Below are positions 18,500 to 28,513 of a stretch of DNA of 64,000 nucleotides, in pieces. The DNA lies in NCBI RefSeq assembly GCF_006542425.1, contig NZ_VFID01000001.1, positions 1 through 64,000 of the forward strand, written 5' to 3'. The first letter of the stretch is position 1. Each line of letters starts with the position of its first letter. The DNA is from Pseudoxanthomonas sp. z9 (GTDB lineage: Bacteria > Pseudomonadota > Gammaproteobacteria > Xanthomonadales > Xanthomonadaceae). The notes beneath the pieces were generated by a model, which was not told the DNA's origin, made no database searches, and saw only the letters and a program-made list of their open reading frames with translations. The translations under genes and the position numbers were made by a program.

Positions 18500-21007
18500 A
18501 TGTCGTCCAGCGTCGCCGCTCCACCCAAGCTCCCCTCCAGAACGCCGCAGTCCGCCACGATCGTGCACAAGTTCGGCGGCACGTCCGTGGCCGACGCGGA
18601 ACGCTATCGCCACGTCGCCCAGTTGTTGCTGGCGCGCGAGGAGGTCCAGCAGATCACCGTGGTCTCGGCGATGAAGGGCGTCACCGACGCGCTGATTGCG
18701 CTGGCCGAACGGGCGTCCGGCAACCTGGCCGAGTGGCGTGATCACTGGCACGAACTGCGCGCACGCCATCGTGGCGCGGCGGTCGCGCTGCTGGCCGAGA
18801 ATGCCGGCCCCACGCTGGAATGGATGGACGCGCGCTTCGACGAACTGGCCGAAATCCTTGGCGCGCTGGCGGTGATCGGCGAGTTGCCGCGCGAAGTGCT
18901 GGATCGGGTGCAGGGCCTGGGCGAAGTGTTCTCCGCGCACCTGCTGGGTGAGTACCTGAGGATCCGCGGCGAGGACTGCGCGGTGCTGGATGCGCGCGAC
19001 GTGCTGGTGGTGGATCGCGGCGACCTGGGCGTGGACGTGGACTGGCTGCAGAGCGCGCAGCGGCTGTCGGACTGGCGCGCCGGGCATCCGCAGCGCCGGC
19101 TGGTGGTCACCGGCTTCGTCGCCCGCGACCGTTCCGGCCGCATCACCACCCTGGGCCGCAACGGCAGCGACTACAGCGGCGCGATTTTCGCGGCCCTGTT
19201 CAATGCCGACGAACTGCACATCTGGACCGACGTGGACGGCGTGCTGTCGGCGGACCCGCGGGTGGTGCCGGAAGCGGTGCAGCTCAGCGCGCTCAGCTAC
19301 GACGAAGCCTGCGAACTGGCCTACTTCGGCGCCAAGGTCGTGCATCCGCAGACCATGTCGCCGGCCATCGAGCGCGGCCTGCCGATTGTCATCCGCAATA
19401 CCTTCCATCCCGAGCATCCGGGCACGAGAATCACCGCCGCCAGCGATGCGCATGGCCCGGTGAAGGGCCTGACCCTGAGCCCGGATCTGGCGGTGCTGAA
19501 CCTGGAAGGCACCGGCCTGATTGGTGTACCTGGCACCGCCGAGCGCGTGTTCGCCGCATTGCGCGACGCGCGGGTGTCGGTGGTGATGATTTCGCAGGGG
19601 TCCTCGGAGCATTCGATCTGCTGCGTGGTCAAGAGCGCCGAGGCGCAACGGGCGCAGAACGCGCTGCTCAATGCGTTCGCGCATGAACTGACCATCGGCC
19701 AGGTCCAGCGCGTGCAGCGGACCGATGGAGTCAGCGTGCTGGCCGCGGTCGGCGACGGCATGGCCGGCCAGCCCGGCGTGGCCGCGCGCCTGTTCGAGGC
19801 GTTGGGACGGGCGCGGGTCAACATTCTGGCGATCGCACAGGGTTCGTCGGAGCGCAACATCTCCGTGGCCATCGACAGCGCCGATGCGACCAAGGCGCTG
19901 CGGGCCGCGCACGCGGGCTTCTGGCTGTCGCCGCAGACCTTCTCGGTCGGCGTGATCGGACCGGGCAACGTCGGCGCCACCCTGATTGAACAGCTGCGCG
20001 CGGCGCAGCCGCAATTGCTGGGCAAGGCCAACCTGGATCTGCGCCTGCGCGCGATTGCCTCCAGCCGCAAGATGCTGCTGGACGAGCGCGGCATCGGTGC
20101 CGACTGGCGCGAACGCTTCGAGGCCGGCACGCAGGCGGCGGATCTGGATCGCTTCACCGCCCATCTGCTGTCGGCACACCTCCCGCACGCGGTGATCGTG
20201 GATTGCAGCGCCAGCCCGGAAGTGGCCGAACGCTACGCCGACTGGCTGGCCGCCGGCATCCACGTGGTCACTCCGAACAAGCAGGCCGGCGCCGGTCCGC
20301 TGGCCCGCTACGAGGCCATCCGCGAAGCCACGGCCGCCAGCGGCGCGCGCTTCCGCTACGAGGCCACGGTCGGCGCCGGCCTGCCGGTGATCTCGACCCT
20401 GCGCGATCTGCTCGATACCGGCGATGCGGTGGTGTCGGTCGAAGGCATCTTCTCCGGCACCCTGGCGTGGCTGTTCAACAAGTACGACGGCAGCGTGCCG
20501 TTCTCGCAACTGGTTACCGAGGCGCGCGGGCTGGGCTATACCGAACCGGACCCGCGCGACGACCTGTCCGGCACCGACGTCGGCCGCAAGCTGGTGATCC
20601 TGGCGCGCGAGGCCGGGCGCTCGCTGGCGCTGGAGGACGTGGCGATCGAGAGCCTGGTGCCGGAAGCGCTGCGCAACGCCAGCGTGGAGGATTTCATGGC
20701 GCGGCTGCCGGAGGTGGATGCCGTGTTCGCCGAGCGCCTGGCGCAGGCGAAGGCCGCCGGCCAGGTGCTGCGCTATGTCGCCCGGCTGGATGGCGAGGGC
20801 CGGGCGCGGGTCGGGCTGGTCGCGCTGCCGGCGGCGCATGCGTTCGCCAACCTGCGCCTGACCGACAACATCGTGCAGTTCACCACCCGGCGTTACTGCG
20901 ACAATCCACTCATCGTGCAGGGGCCGGGCGCCGGTCCGGAAGTGACCGCGGCCGGCGTGTTCGCCGATCTGCTGCGGGTGGCCGCCGGACAGGGAGCCAG
21001 GCTGTGA
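18500..21007 (+). CDS. thrA: Bifunctional aspartate kinase / homoserine dehydrogenase I
   Basis: 835-aa cytoplasmic enzyme for the first and third steps of threonine synthesis. Aspartokinase domain about 20-300 ([45 protein letters not shown]), two ACT regulatory domains about 325-470 ([36 protein letters not shown]) for feedback by threonine, homoserine dehydrogenase about 480-835 ([62 protein letters not shown]). The ATG giving MSSSVAAPP is used; an upstream extension to 18443 would enter the attenuator. First gene of thrABC. Confidence 0.95.
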   Translation: MSSSVAAPPKLPSRTPQSATIVHKFGGTSVADAERYRHVAQLLLAREEVQQITVVSAMKGVTDALIALAERASGNLAEWRDHWHELRARHRGAAVALLAENAGPTLEWMDARFDELAEILGALAVIGELPREVLDRVQGLGEVFSAHLLGEYLRIRGEDCAVLDARDVLVVDRGDLGVDVDWLQSAQRLSDWRAGHPQRRLVVTGFVARDRSGRITTLGRNGSDYSGAIFAALFNADELHIWTDVDGVLSADPRVVPEAVQLSALSYDEACELAYFGAKVVHPQTMSPAIERGLPIVIRNTFHPEHPGTRITAASDAHGPVKGLTLSPDLAVLNLEGTGLIGVPGTAERVFAALRDARVSVVMISQGSSEHSICCVVKSAEAQRAQNALLNAFAHELTIGQVQRVQRTDGVSVLAAVGDGMAGQPGVAARLFEALGRARVNILAIAQGSSERNISVAIDSADATKALRAAHAGFWLSPQTFSVGVIGPGNVGATLIEQLRAAQPQLLGKANLDLRLRAIASSRKMLLDERGIGADWRERFEAGTQAADLDRFTAHLLSAHLPHAVIVDCSASPEVAERYADWLAAGIHVVTPNKQAGAGPLARYEAIREATAASGARFRYEATVGAGLPVISTLRDLLDTGDAVVSVEGIFSGTLAWLFNKYDGSVPFSQLVTEARGLGYTEPDPRDDLSGTDVGRKLVILAREAGRSLALEDVAIESLVPEALRNASVEDFMARLPEVDAVFAERLAQAKAAGQVLRYVARLDGEGRARVGLVALPAAHAFANLRLTDNIVQFTTRRYCDNPLIVQGPGAGPEVTAAGVFADLLRVAAGQGARL

Positions 21008-21018
21008 AGGAGGAACAG

Positions 21019-21954
21019 GTGGGAGCAACGGCAATGACCGACACGGCGAGCGCGTTCTCGCCGGCGTCGGTGGGCAACGTGGGAGTGGGATTCGACATCC
21101 TAGGCCACGTGATCGAAGGCGCGGGCGATACCGTGCACGTACGGCGCATCGCCGCGCCGGAAGTGCGCATCGCCGACATCCGCGGCACCACCGTGGATCT
21201 GCCGCGCGACGCGCCCGGCAATACCGCCGGCGCGGCGCTGATTTCGCTGCTGGAGGCGGAACGCCCCGGCTTCGGATTCGAAATCGAGATCGAGAAGGGC
21301 ATCCCGCTCGGATCCGGCATGGGCGGTTCGGCCGCATCGTGCGTGGCCGCGCTGGTGGCCGCCAACGCGCTGCTGCCACGGCCGCTGTCGCGCGAAGCGC
21401 TGTATCCGCATGCGCTGGTCGGCGAAGCCGTCGCCAGCGGCGGGCGTCATGGCGACAACCTCGGGCCGATGCTGCTGGGTGGCCTGGTGCTGTCGACCGC
21501 GGATCGGCTGGTGCCGATTCCGGTGCCCGAGGCGTGGCATTGCGTGCTGGTGCATCCGGACGCGGTGCTGGAAACCCGGCGCGCGCGCGCGGCGCTGGCC
21601 GGCGCCTACGAACTGAAGGAGTTCGTCGCCCAGAGCGCGCATCTGGCGCTGCTGCTGGCCGGCTGCCAGCGCGGCGATGCGACGCTGGTACGCGAAGGGC
21701 TCAACGACGTGCTGATCGAACCGCGCCGCGCGCCGCTGATCGGGGGGTTCGACGCGGCCAAGGCGGCGGCGCTGGCGGCCGGTGCGATGGGCGCGAGCAT
21801 TTCCGGCGCCGGACCCAGCGTGTTCGCCTGGTTCGAGTCCCGCACCCGGGCCGAAGCGGCGGCGCCAGGCATCCAGGCGGCGTTCGCGGCCGCGGGTTTC
21901 GGCAGCCAGGCCTGGGTGTCGCCGATCGCGGCGCCGGCGGCGCGGCTGCTGTAG
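21019..21954 (+). CDS. thrB: Homoserine kinase
   Basis: GHMP-family kinase of about 311 aa phosphorylating homoserine. Motifs: [18 protein letters not shown] at the N-terminus, the ATP loop [15 protein letters not shown], and C-terminal [18 protein letters not shown] choose the GTG at 21019 because an AAGGAGG ribosome site ends five bases before it; the ATG at 21034 (MTDTASAF) is the main alternative and would be 306 aa. The ribosome site overlaps the thrA stop region, so translation is probably coupled. Confidence 0.92.
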   Translation: MGATAMTDTASAFSPASVGNVGVGFDILGHVIEGAGDTVHVRRIAAPEVRIADIRGTTVDLPRDAPGNTAGAALISLLEAERPGFGFEIEIEKGIPLGSGMGGSAASCVAALVAANALLPRPLSREALYPHALVGEAVASGGRHGDNLGPMLLGGLVLSTADRLVPIPVPEAWHCVLVHPDAVLETRRARAALAGAYELKEFVAQSAHLALLLAGCQRGDATLVREGLNDVLIEPRRAPLIGGFDAAKAAALAAGAMGASISGAGPSVFAWFESRTRAEAAAPGIQAAFAAAGFGSQAWVSPIAAPAARLL

Positions 21955-22070
21955 CGCGTGGATCTTTCGCTGGCGGCGTGGCCGGTGTTAGTCCGCCTCC
22001 GCCCGCGATCACCGCCAACATGCGGTCGGCCACTTGGGCCACCGGCAATCTCTTCCCCTACGGAAAAACG

Positions 22071-23366
22071 ATGAACTTCATCTCCACCCGCGATGCTTCC
22101 GAACCCGCCCGCCTGAGCGCGGCGATTGCCGCCGGCCTGGCACCCGATGGCGGCCTGTATGTGCCCGTGCAGCTGCCGGCGTCGCGCACGCTGCGCGCCG
22201 GTGCGAACCTGGCCGATACCGCGACCGGGTTGCTGGCGCCGTTCTTCGAAGGCGATGCGCTGGCACCGGAGCTGCCGGCGATCTGCCGCGAGGCATTCGA
22301 TTTTCCGGCGCCGCTGGAGCCGCTGGCCACCCCGGGCGATCACGTGCTGGAGTTGTTCCACGGACCGACCGCCGCGTTCAAGGATTTCGGCGCGCGCTTC
22401 CTGGCCGCCTGCCTGACCCGGCTGCGGCGCGACGACGTGCAACCGCTGACCATCCTGGTGGCGACCTCCGGCGATACCGGTGCGGCGGTCGCGGCAGCCT
22501 TCCATCGCCAGCCGGGCCTGCGCGTGGTGGTGCTGTATCCGGACGGACGGGTCTCGCCACGGCAGGCGCACCAGTTGGGTTGTTTCGGCGACAACATCGC
22601 CACCTTGCGCGTCGCCGGATCGTTCGATGATTGCCAGGCACTGGTGAAGCGCGCGCTCAACGACGGCGATCTGCAATCGCAGCTACCGCTCAGTTCCGCC
22701 AACAGCATCAGCCTGGGCCGGCTGCTGCCGCAGATGAGCTACTACGCCGACGCCGCCCTGCGCCATCACGCCGCCACCGGGCAGGCGCTCAACCTGGTGA
22801 TTCCGACCGGCAACCTCGGCAACGCGCTGGCCGCGATCCTGGCGCGCGCACTGGGCGTGCCGCTGGACCGGATCGTGCTGGCGACCAACGCCAACCGGGT
22901 ACTGCCGGATTACTTTGGCGGCGGCGACTACGCGCCGCAGGCGAGCGTGGCGACGATCGCCAACGCGATGGATGTTGGCGCGCCGAGCAATTTCGAGCGG
23001 TTGCGCTGGCTGTATCGTGGCGATGACGCCGCATTGCGCGCCGCATTCACCGCGCGCAGCGTGGGCGATGCCGCGATTCGCGAAACCATCGCGCGCCGGC
23101 ATGCCGATTTCGGCGAAGTGTTCTGCCCGCATACCGCCACCGCGGTGAAGGTGCTGGAGCAATTGCGCGCGGCGGGCGAGGGCGGACATTGGGCGGTCGC
23201 CGCGACCGCGCATCCTGCCAAGTTCGAAAGCATCGTCGAGCCGTTGATCGACCGGCCGGTCGACGTCCCGCCCGCGCTGGCGGATCTGCTGGCGCGCCCG
23301 GCCCACGCGGATCCAATGCCGGCGGACTATGACGCCTTGCGCGACCGGCTGGCGGCCCTATCCTGA
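22071..23366 (+). CDS. thrC: Threonine synthase
   Basis: 431-aa PLP enzyme converting O-phosphohomoserine to threonine. The PLP lysine is in FHGPTAAFKDFGARFL; other signatures are ATSGDTGAAVAAAFH, SSANSISLGRLLPQ, IPTGNLGNALAA and the C-terminal VAATAHPAKF. Start ATG gives MNFISTRDASEP. It lies 116 bases after thrB with no visible terminator between, completing thrABC. Confidence 0.95.
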   Translation: MNFISTRDASEPARLSAAIAAGLAPDGGLYVPVQLPASRTLRAGANLADTATGLLAPFFEGDALAPELPAICREAFDFPAPLEPLATPGDHVLELFHGPTAAFKDFGARFLAACLTRLRRDDVQPLTILVATSGDTGAAVAAAFHRQPGLRVVVLYPDGRVSPRQAHQLGCFGDNIATLRVAGSFDDCQALVKRALNDGDLQSQLPLSSANSISLGRLLPQMSYYADAALRHHAATGQALNLVIPTGNLGNALAAILARALGVPLDRIVLATNANRVLPDYFGGGDYAPQASVATIANAMDVGAPSNFERLRWLYRGDDAALRAAFTARSVGDAAIRETIARRHADFGEVFCPHTATAVKVLEQLRAAGEGGHWAVAATAHPAKFESIVEPLIDRPVDVPPALADLLARPAHADPMPADYDALRDRLAALS

Positions 23367-23371
23367 GCGGC

Positions 23372-24391
23372 ATGAGAAAACCCTTCATGCTCTCCCTGGC
23401 CCTGGGCATCGCCCTGGGCCTGGCCACCTCCGCCAGCGCCCAGACCGCGCAGGATGCCAGCCGGCTGAAGCCGGGCGAATACATCTGGGCACCGCGGATT
23501 GCGCCCGAAGGTCCGGTGGTGCTGGTGGTCAGCCTGGACGAGCAGCGCGCCTACGTGTATCGCAACGGCATCGCGATTGGCGTGTCCACCATCAGTTCCG
23601 GCAAGCCGGGCAAGGACACGCCGACCGGCGTGTTCACCATCCTGCAGAAGAACAAGGATCACCGCTCCAACCTCTACAACAACGCGCCGATGCCGTACAT
23701 GCAACGGCTGACCTGGGACGGCATCGCCCTGCACGGCGGCCATCTGCCCGGCTATCCGGCCTCGCATGGCTGCGTGCGCCTGCCGCAGGCCTTCGCCGAA
23801 CAGCTGTTCGGCATCACCCAGCGCGGCGACACCGTGGTGGTGGCCAATGCCAAGGCGGCTCCGGCCAGCGTGGTGCACCCGGCGGTGCTGGCGCCGGTGA
23901 CCCGCAGCGGCCAGGCGGTGGCGGCGCCGTTGGGCGAGTTCGAGGTCTATTGGGACGAGGCGGCGGCGCCGCAGGGACCGGTCAGCATCCTGGTCAGCCT
24001 GTACGACCGGCGGGTATCGGTGCTGCGCGACGGCGTCCTGATCGGATCGGCGCCGCTGCAGCGGGTCGGCGATCTGGAACTGAACGGCACCGTGCTGTTC
24101 GTGATGACCACGGAGATGGAAGACATTCCCAGCCTGCTGGATCCGCAGCGTCACCAGCACCGCTGGGTCGCCCACCGGGTGCTGGGCGAGGATGGCGCGG
24201 CGATGCCCACGTTGCAGGCGTTGGGCCAATCCTTCTGGGTGCCGGAGGCGTTCTCGCGCCGCCTGTATGGCATCCTTCAGCCCGGTACCACCGTGCTGGT
24301 CTCGGATCTGCCCGGGGTGCGCGCAACGCCGGCCGAACAGCCGGCCGAGCCCGTCTTGGAATCGGATCCCGGCGGCCCCATCCAGCCCTGA
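23372..24391 (+). CDS. L,D-transpeptidase with duplicated YkuD-like domain
   Basis: 339-aa periplasmic protein with signal peptide (MLSLALGIALGLATSASAQ). The first YkuD domain (about 45-165) has HGGHLPGYPASHGCVRLP with catalytic C134. The second half starts with a sequence parallel to the first (PQGPVSILVSLYDRRVSVLRDGVL versus PEGPVVLVVSLDEQRAYVYRNGI) but has no HGC motif, so it looks like a degenerate repeat. The family cross-links or anchors peptidoglycan through 3-3 linkages. It starts six bases after thrC, without an obvious functional link. Confidence 0.88.
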   Translation: MRKPFMLSLALGIALGLATSASAQTAQDASRLKPGEYIWAPRIAPEGPVVLVVSLDEQRAYVYRNGIAIGVSTISSGKPGKDTPTGVFTILQKNKDHRSNLYNNAPMPYMQRLTWDGIALHGGHLPGYPASHGCVRLPQAFAEQLFGITQRGDTVVVANAKAAPASVVHPAVLAPVTRSGQAVAAPLGEFEVYWDEAAAPQGPVSILVSLYDRRVSVLRDGVLIGSAPLQRVGDLELNGTVLFVMTTEMEDIPSLLDPQRHQHRWVAHRVLGEDGAAMPTLQALGQSFWVPEAFSRRLYGILQPGTTVLVSDLPGVRATPAEQPAEPVLESDPGGPIQP

Positions 24392-24447
24392 CGCGATGGC
24401 CAGCGGAACGGCGCTCGCTTCTTTCCTCCGTTGCCCCGTGGTTCCGT

Positions 24448-25161
24448 ATGCCGCCCCGTTTCCGCCTGCTTTCCCTCGCCAGCCTGCTCGCCAGCGTCGC
24501 CTTGCCGGGACAGGCGCAGAACGTGCCCGCCACGAGCCTGGTCGATCAGCTCGCGCGCACCGCGCCGAAACTGGATCGCAAGGTGCTTTCGCTCGCCACC
24601 CAGGCGATGTCCTGCACGCTGCGCGGCACCGCGCTGCCGCCGACCCTCAGCGTCATCGACTATTCGCGCCCGTCCACCCAGCCGCGCCTGTGGGTGTTCG
24701 ATCTGGCGCGGCAACGCCTGCTGTTCGAGGAATGGGTGGCGCACGGCCGCAACACTGGCGAAAACCTGGCCAGTCGTTTTTCCAATGAAAACGGCAGCTA
24801 CATGTCCAGCCTGGGCGCATTCCGCACCCAGGAAGCCTACGTGGGCGGCAATGGCTATTCGCTACGGCTGGAAGGGCTGGAGCCAGGCATCAACGACCGG
24901 GCGCGCGAACGTGCCATCGTCATCCACGGCGCGCCGTATGTCAGCGAAACCCTGATCCGCCAGCAGGGCCGGCTCGGCCGCAGCCTGGGCTGCCCGGCGG
25001 TGCGCACCGCGGTGGCGCGGCCGCTGATCGACACGATTCGCAACGGTTCGTTCGTGTTTGCCTACTATCCCGACCAGGACTGGCTGCGGCATTCTCGGCT
25101 GCTCGGCGCGGCCTGTGAAGGCGGCACCGCCGGCACCACCGCCGCGCGCGCCCAACCCTGA
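24448..25161 (+). CDS. YkuD_2-type L,D-transpeptidase catalytic domain protein
   Basis: 237-aa exported protein: signal peptide RLLSLASLLASVALPGQAQ, then a domain with LWVFDLARQRLLFEEWVAHG, AIVIHGAPY and RSLGCPAVR carrying catalytic C182. This is the murein L,D-transpeptidase catalytic domain family (PF13645-like), distinct from the classical YkuD gene just upstream. Start ATG gives MPPRFRLLSLAS. Two different transpeptidase-type genes in tandem suggest a cell-wall remodelling pair; the actual reaction is not known. Confidence 0.85.
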   Translation: MPPRFRLLSLASLLASVALPGQAQNVPATSLVDQLARTAPKLDRKVLSLATQAMSCTLRGTALPPTLSVIDYSRPSTQPRLWVFDLARQRLLFEEWVAHGRNTGENLASRFSNENGSYMSSLGAFRTQEAYVGGNGYSLRLEGLEPGINDRARERAIVIHGAPYVSETLIRQQGRLGRSLGCPAVRTAVARPLIDTIRNGSFVFAYYPDQDWLRHSRLLGAACEGGTAGTTAARAQP

Positions 25162-25182
25162 TGTCCTTCCGGAGCCCTTTCG

Positions 25183-25659
25183 ATGAGCGACAACCCGCGC
25201 CTGACCGTCACCCTGCACCAGGAGCAGGATTTCCAGTTCCGGGTCCGTTTCGACGGCACCGCCATTCCGGAACTGCTGACCGATGAATCCGAGCCGCTGG
25301 GGCAGGGCGCCGGTCCCAGCCCGACGCTGATGCTGACCACCGCGATCGCCAACTGCCTCTCGGCCAGCCTGCTGTTCGCGATGCGCAAGTTCAAGAACCA
25401 GCCCGGACCGCTGGTGACCACCGCGACCACCGAACTGGTGCGCAACGAACAGGGCCGGTTGCGGGTCGGCCACGTGCAGGTGGACATCCAGTTGGCGGAG
25501 GCGGCCGAGGCGTATCAGTCGCTGGAACGGTTGCTGGCCCAGTTCGAGAACTTCTGCACGGTGACCGAGAGCGTCCGCCACGGCGTGGAGGTTTCGGTCA
25601 GCGTCCGCGATGCCGACGGCGTGCAATTGCACGGCATCGAGGTTCCGGTCGGCGCCTGA
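25183..25659 (+). CDS. OsmC-family protein
   Basis: 158-aa cytoplasmic protein with two conserved cysteines, one in AIANCLSASLLFAMRKF and one in FENFCTVTESV, the OsmC/Ohr thiol pair positions. Members are thiol peroxidases; this subgroup (YhfA/OsmC-like) has less certain function. Start ATG follows GGAGCC. Nearest neighbours are a transpeptidase and a LacI regulator, giving no clear context. Confidence 0.85.
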   Translation: MSDNPRLTVTLHQEQDFQFRVRFDGTAIPELLTDESEPLGQGAGPSPTLMLTTAIANCLSASLLFAMRKFKNQPGPLVTTATTELVRNEQGRLRVGHVQVDIQLAEAAEAYQSLERLLAQFENFCTVTESVRHGVEVSVSVRDADGVQLHGIEVPVGA

Positions 25660-25737
25660 ACACCGCCGGCGCATCGCCGGAACCTGCCGCGAACGCTTAT
25701 CCGTCGGCCCGCGCTGGCGCCGGCGCGGCCACGTGGC

Positions 25738-26808
25738 ATGATGCGGGGGTATGCCGACCATGCCCCGACCCTCGTGATCGCTCCCATCAAAGGCAAGGCC
25801 ACGTCGCTGGACATCGCCCATCTGGCGGGCGTATCGCAGCCGACCGTGTCGCGCGCGCTGCGCGGCAGCCCGATGGTCAACGAGGAAACCCGCAAGCGCA
25901 TCCAGGCGATCGCGGCGGAGCTGAACTACAAGGTCGACAAGAACGCCTCCAACCTGCGCCGCCAGCACTCCGGCACCATCGCGCTGCTGTTCTTCGAGGA
26001 TCCTACGCCCGACGACTCGCAGATCAATCCGTTCTTCCTGTCGATGCTGGGCTCGATCACCCGTGCCTGCGCGCTGCAATCCTACGACCTGCTGATCTCG
26101 TTCCAGCAACTGTCGACCAACTGGCAGGCCGACTACGAGGACAGCAACAAGGCCGACGGCCTGATCCTGCTGGGCTACGGCGATTACCTGGAAGCGCAGT
26201 CGCGGCTGGAGCAACTGGTCCAGCAGGGCACCCATTTCGTGCGCTGGGGCGCGGTACTGCCGGGCCAGCCCGGCATCTCGATCGGCTGCGACAACTTCCA
26301 GGGCGGCCACGACATCACCGTGCATTTGATCGGGCAGGGGCGGCACGACATCGCCTTCCTCGGCCATGCCTCCAACCACTACCCGGAGTTCTTCGAGCGC
26401 TATCGCGGCTACGCGCAGGCGTTGCAGGCCGTCGGCAGCCCCGCGCAGCCGTCATTGCAGGTGGACGCGGTGACCAGCGAGCAGTCCGGTTATGAAGCGG
26501 TGCAGGAACTGCTCAGGCGCAAGGTCCGTTTCGATGCCATTTTCGCCGCCAGCGACCTGATCGCGATCGGCGCGATGAAGGCGCTTCACGAACACGGTCG
26601 ACGGATTCCGCAGGACGTGGCAGTGGCCGGCTTCGACGACATCCCGCTGGCCGCGTTCGTCACCCCCGGACTGTCGACCGTGCAGCAGGACACCAAGCGG
26701 GCAGGCCAGATCCTGGTCGACAGCCTGCTCCGGTTGATCAATGGCGAAGCGGTGGAAAGCCAGTCGATTCCCGCACGGGTGATCCTGCGCGGATCCACCG
26801 GCGCCTGA
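25738..26808 (+). CDS. LacI-family transcriptional regulator of the maltodextrin locus
   Basis: 356 aa. N-terminal helix-turn-helix and hinge (TSLDIAHLAGVSQPTVSRAL, then NYKVDKNASNLRRQHSGTI) followed by a periplasmic-binding-protein-like ligand domain (SIGCDNFQGG, FLGHASNHYPEFFERYRGY, IFAASDLIAIGAMKAL, VAGFDDIPLA). It is convergent with the alpha-amylase gene and is the only regulator in the sugar locus. Two identical palindromes in that locus (30160-30173, 32022-32035) have the CG-centred form of LacI-family operators and are its likely targets. ATG at 25738 has no strong ribosome site; a start a few codons later is possible. Confidence 0.88.
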   Translation: MMRGYADHAPTLVIAPIKGKATSLDIAHLAGVSQPTVSRALRGSPMVNEETRKRIQAIAAELNYKVDKNASNLRRQHSGTIALLFFEDPTPDDSQINPFFLSMLGSITRACALQSYDLLISFQQLSTNWQADYEDSNKADGLILLGYGDYLEAQSRLEQLVQQGTHFVRWGAVLPGQPGISIGCDNFQGGHDITVHLIGQGRHDIAFLGHASNHYPEFFERYRGYAQALQAVGSPAQPSLQVDAVTSEQSGYEAVQELLRRKVRFDAIFAASDLIAIGAMKALHEHGRRIPQDVAVAGFDDIPLAAFVTPGLSTVQQDTKRAGQILVDSLLRLINGEAVESQSIPARVILRGSTGA

Positions 26809-26839
26809 TCACTTGCCGGAAGACCCGTCAGGCCACCCG

Positions 26840-28513
26840 TCAATCCGCCTTCGGCGCCTTGCGCCGCATCAGTTCGCGCAGGCGCTCGCGGGTGTCGGCG
26901 CGGATGATGGCGCCATCGTGGAAGAACACGCGAACGCCGTGGGCGGGCACTTCGGCGCGTAATTCGTCGCCGACCCGTTGGCGATCACCGGTGAACGCAT
27001 CGCGCCATTCGCCGGGTTGCAGGTAGTCGTCCACCTTCATCGTCGCTGGCCGGTCCGCCTTGTTCAGCAGCACCAGCGCGGTCTGGCGCTGGCCGCCGTG
27101 ATCGTAGACGCGGTAGAACACGGCCTCGTCGCCCTTGAGCGACACGTTCAACTGCAGGCCGCGTTGCAGGGCGATCGAATCGCGGCGCAGGCTGGCGATG
27201 CGTTTCAGCGCCGCGTGGATGGGATGCGTCGGCGCGGCGTCGATGCGTTCCTGGCCGAAGTAGTTGCGGTTGCCGGCGTGTTCGGCGCGGCCGCGCATGA
27301 AGCCGGTTTCCGAGCCGTAGTAGATCACCGGAATGCCGCGCGCGGTGAACAGCCAGTTGTGCGCATCGATGAAACCGCTGTCGGCGGCATTCATGCGCGC
27401 CATGTCGTGGTTGTCGTAGAAGGTCATCAACTCGTACGGGTTCGCGTACGGGCCGTCCTCCAGGTACAGCGCCTTGCCCAATTCGGCGAAATCGCTGCCG
27501 GGTTTCTCGAACACTTCCACCAGCTTCGCCTTCAGCGGGAAGTCGAGCACGCTGTAGCCGCCGTTGCGGCGCCAGGTATGCCCGGCGATGCTGGCGGCGT
27601 CGTAGTTGAAGTTCTCGCCGAACATGAAGAACCCGGGTCGCTTGGCGCGGATGCGGTCGGCGAAGCGCTTCCAGAAGCCGTGCGGCATCCAGGCGATGGT
27701 GTCGACCCGGAACGCGGCCGCGCCCTGATCGATCCACTGTTCGTAGGCGCCCACCAGATAGTCGAGCACGGCGGGATTGTCCTGGTCGAAGTCGGACAAC
27801 TGGGCCAGGCCGCCGCCGGTGTTGTAGAAGGCGTGCAGTGGATTGCCCTTGGGGTCCAGCTGCTCCGGCCGCAGGTTCTGGTGATCGGCGACCAGCTGGC
27901 CATCGCGGTCCCACAGCTTGCCGTACTGCGCCTGCGGCGCGGGCATGGTGTAGGAAGGCGAACCGTGGTTGGCGACAATGTCCAGCACCACGTCCAGTTG
28001 CTGGCCCTTCATCGCGCGGGTGAAGCCGGCGAAATCCAACCCGGGACTCGGCAGGTGTTCGTCCAGGCGATAGAAGTTGATGCCCCAGTAGCCGTGGTAG
28101 CCGGTCTTGCCGCGATCGGTGAAGGCGCCGTTCCAGATCACCGGGTCGCCGCCGGTGAACGCCTCGTCGGGATTGTCGACGATTGGCGTGACCCACACCG
28201 ACGTGAAGCCGAGGTCGCGGATGTAGCCGGCGTTGTCCAGCAGGCCCTTGAAGTCGCCACCCAGGTAACCGACGTTGTCGGACTCGCCGGCCGGCGCGCC
28301 GGGTGTCGGCAGGTCGAAGCTGCGATGGGCCCCGCCCTGATCGCGGTGATCGTTGCCGGGATCGCCGTTGACGAACCGGTCGGTCAGCACGAAGTACACC
28401 GCCTCGCGGGCGAAGGGTTCGGTGGTGCCGTAGACATCGTCCGCGCGGACCTTGACGGAAAACGACAGGACGGGCAGCAGCGCCGCCAGCAGCGCGCATG
28501 CGGAAGGTCGCAT
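26840..28513 (-). CDS. Secreted alpha-amylase (GH13)
   Basis: 557-aa glycoside hydrolase with signal peptide (ACALLAALLPVLSFSVKVRA), so periplasmic or exported. All four GH13 regions are present: DIVANH (178-183), FRVDT with nucleophile D271, GE with acid/base E300, and FYDNHD ending at D370. A C-terminal beta domain ends near the stop. It would cut starch or maltodextrin outside the inner membrane. The start ATG shares one base with the stop of the upstream sugar transporter gene (TGATG), so the two are translationally coupled. Confidence 0.92.
   Translation of the reverse strand: MRPSACALLAALLPVLSFSVKVRADDVYGTTEPFAREAVYFVLTDRFVNGDPGNDHRDQGGAHRSFDLPTPGAPAGESDNVGYLGGDFKGLLDNAGYIRDLGFTSVWVTPIVDNPDEAFTGGDPVIWNGAFTDRGKTGYHGYWGINFYRLDEHLPSPGLDFAGFTRAMKGQQLDVVLDIVANHGSPSYTMPAPQAQYGKLWDRDGQLVADHQNLRPEQLDPKGNPLHAFYNTGGGLAQLSDFDQDNPAVLDYLVGAYEQWIDQGAAAFRVDTIAWMPHGFWKRFADRIRAKRPGFFMFGENFNYDAASIAGHTWRRNGGYSVLDFPLKAKLVEVFEKPGSDFAELGKALYLEDGPYANPYELMTFYDNHDMARMNAADSGFIDAHNWLFTARGIPVIYYGSETGFMRGRAEHAGNRNYFGQERIDAAPTHPIHAALKRIASLRRDSIALQRGLQLNVSLKGDEAVFYRVYDHGGQRQTALVLLNKADRPATMKVDDYLQPGEWRDAFTGDRQRVGDELRAEVPAHGVRVFFHDGAIIRADTRERLRELMRRKAPKAD

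Noticed and set aside
17423-21379. 1318-codon open frame antisense to the TonB receptor and thrA
   Set aside because: High-GC shadow frame: composition is His/Gln/Gly/Arg-rich, no family motif, and it covers unambiguous genes on the other strand.
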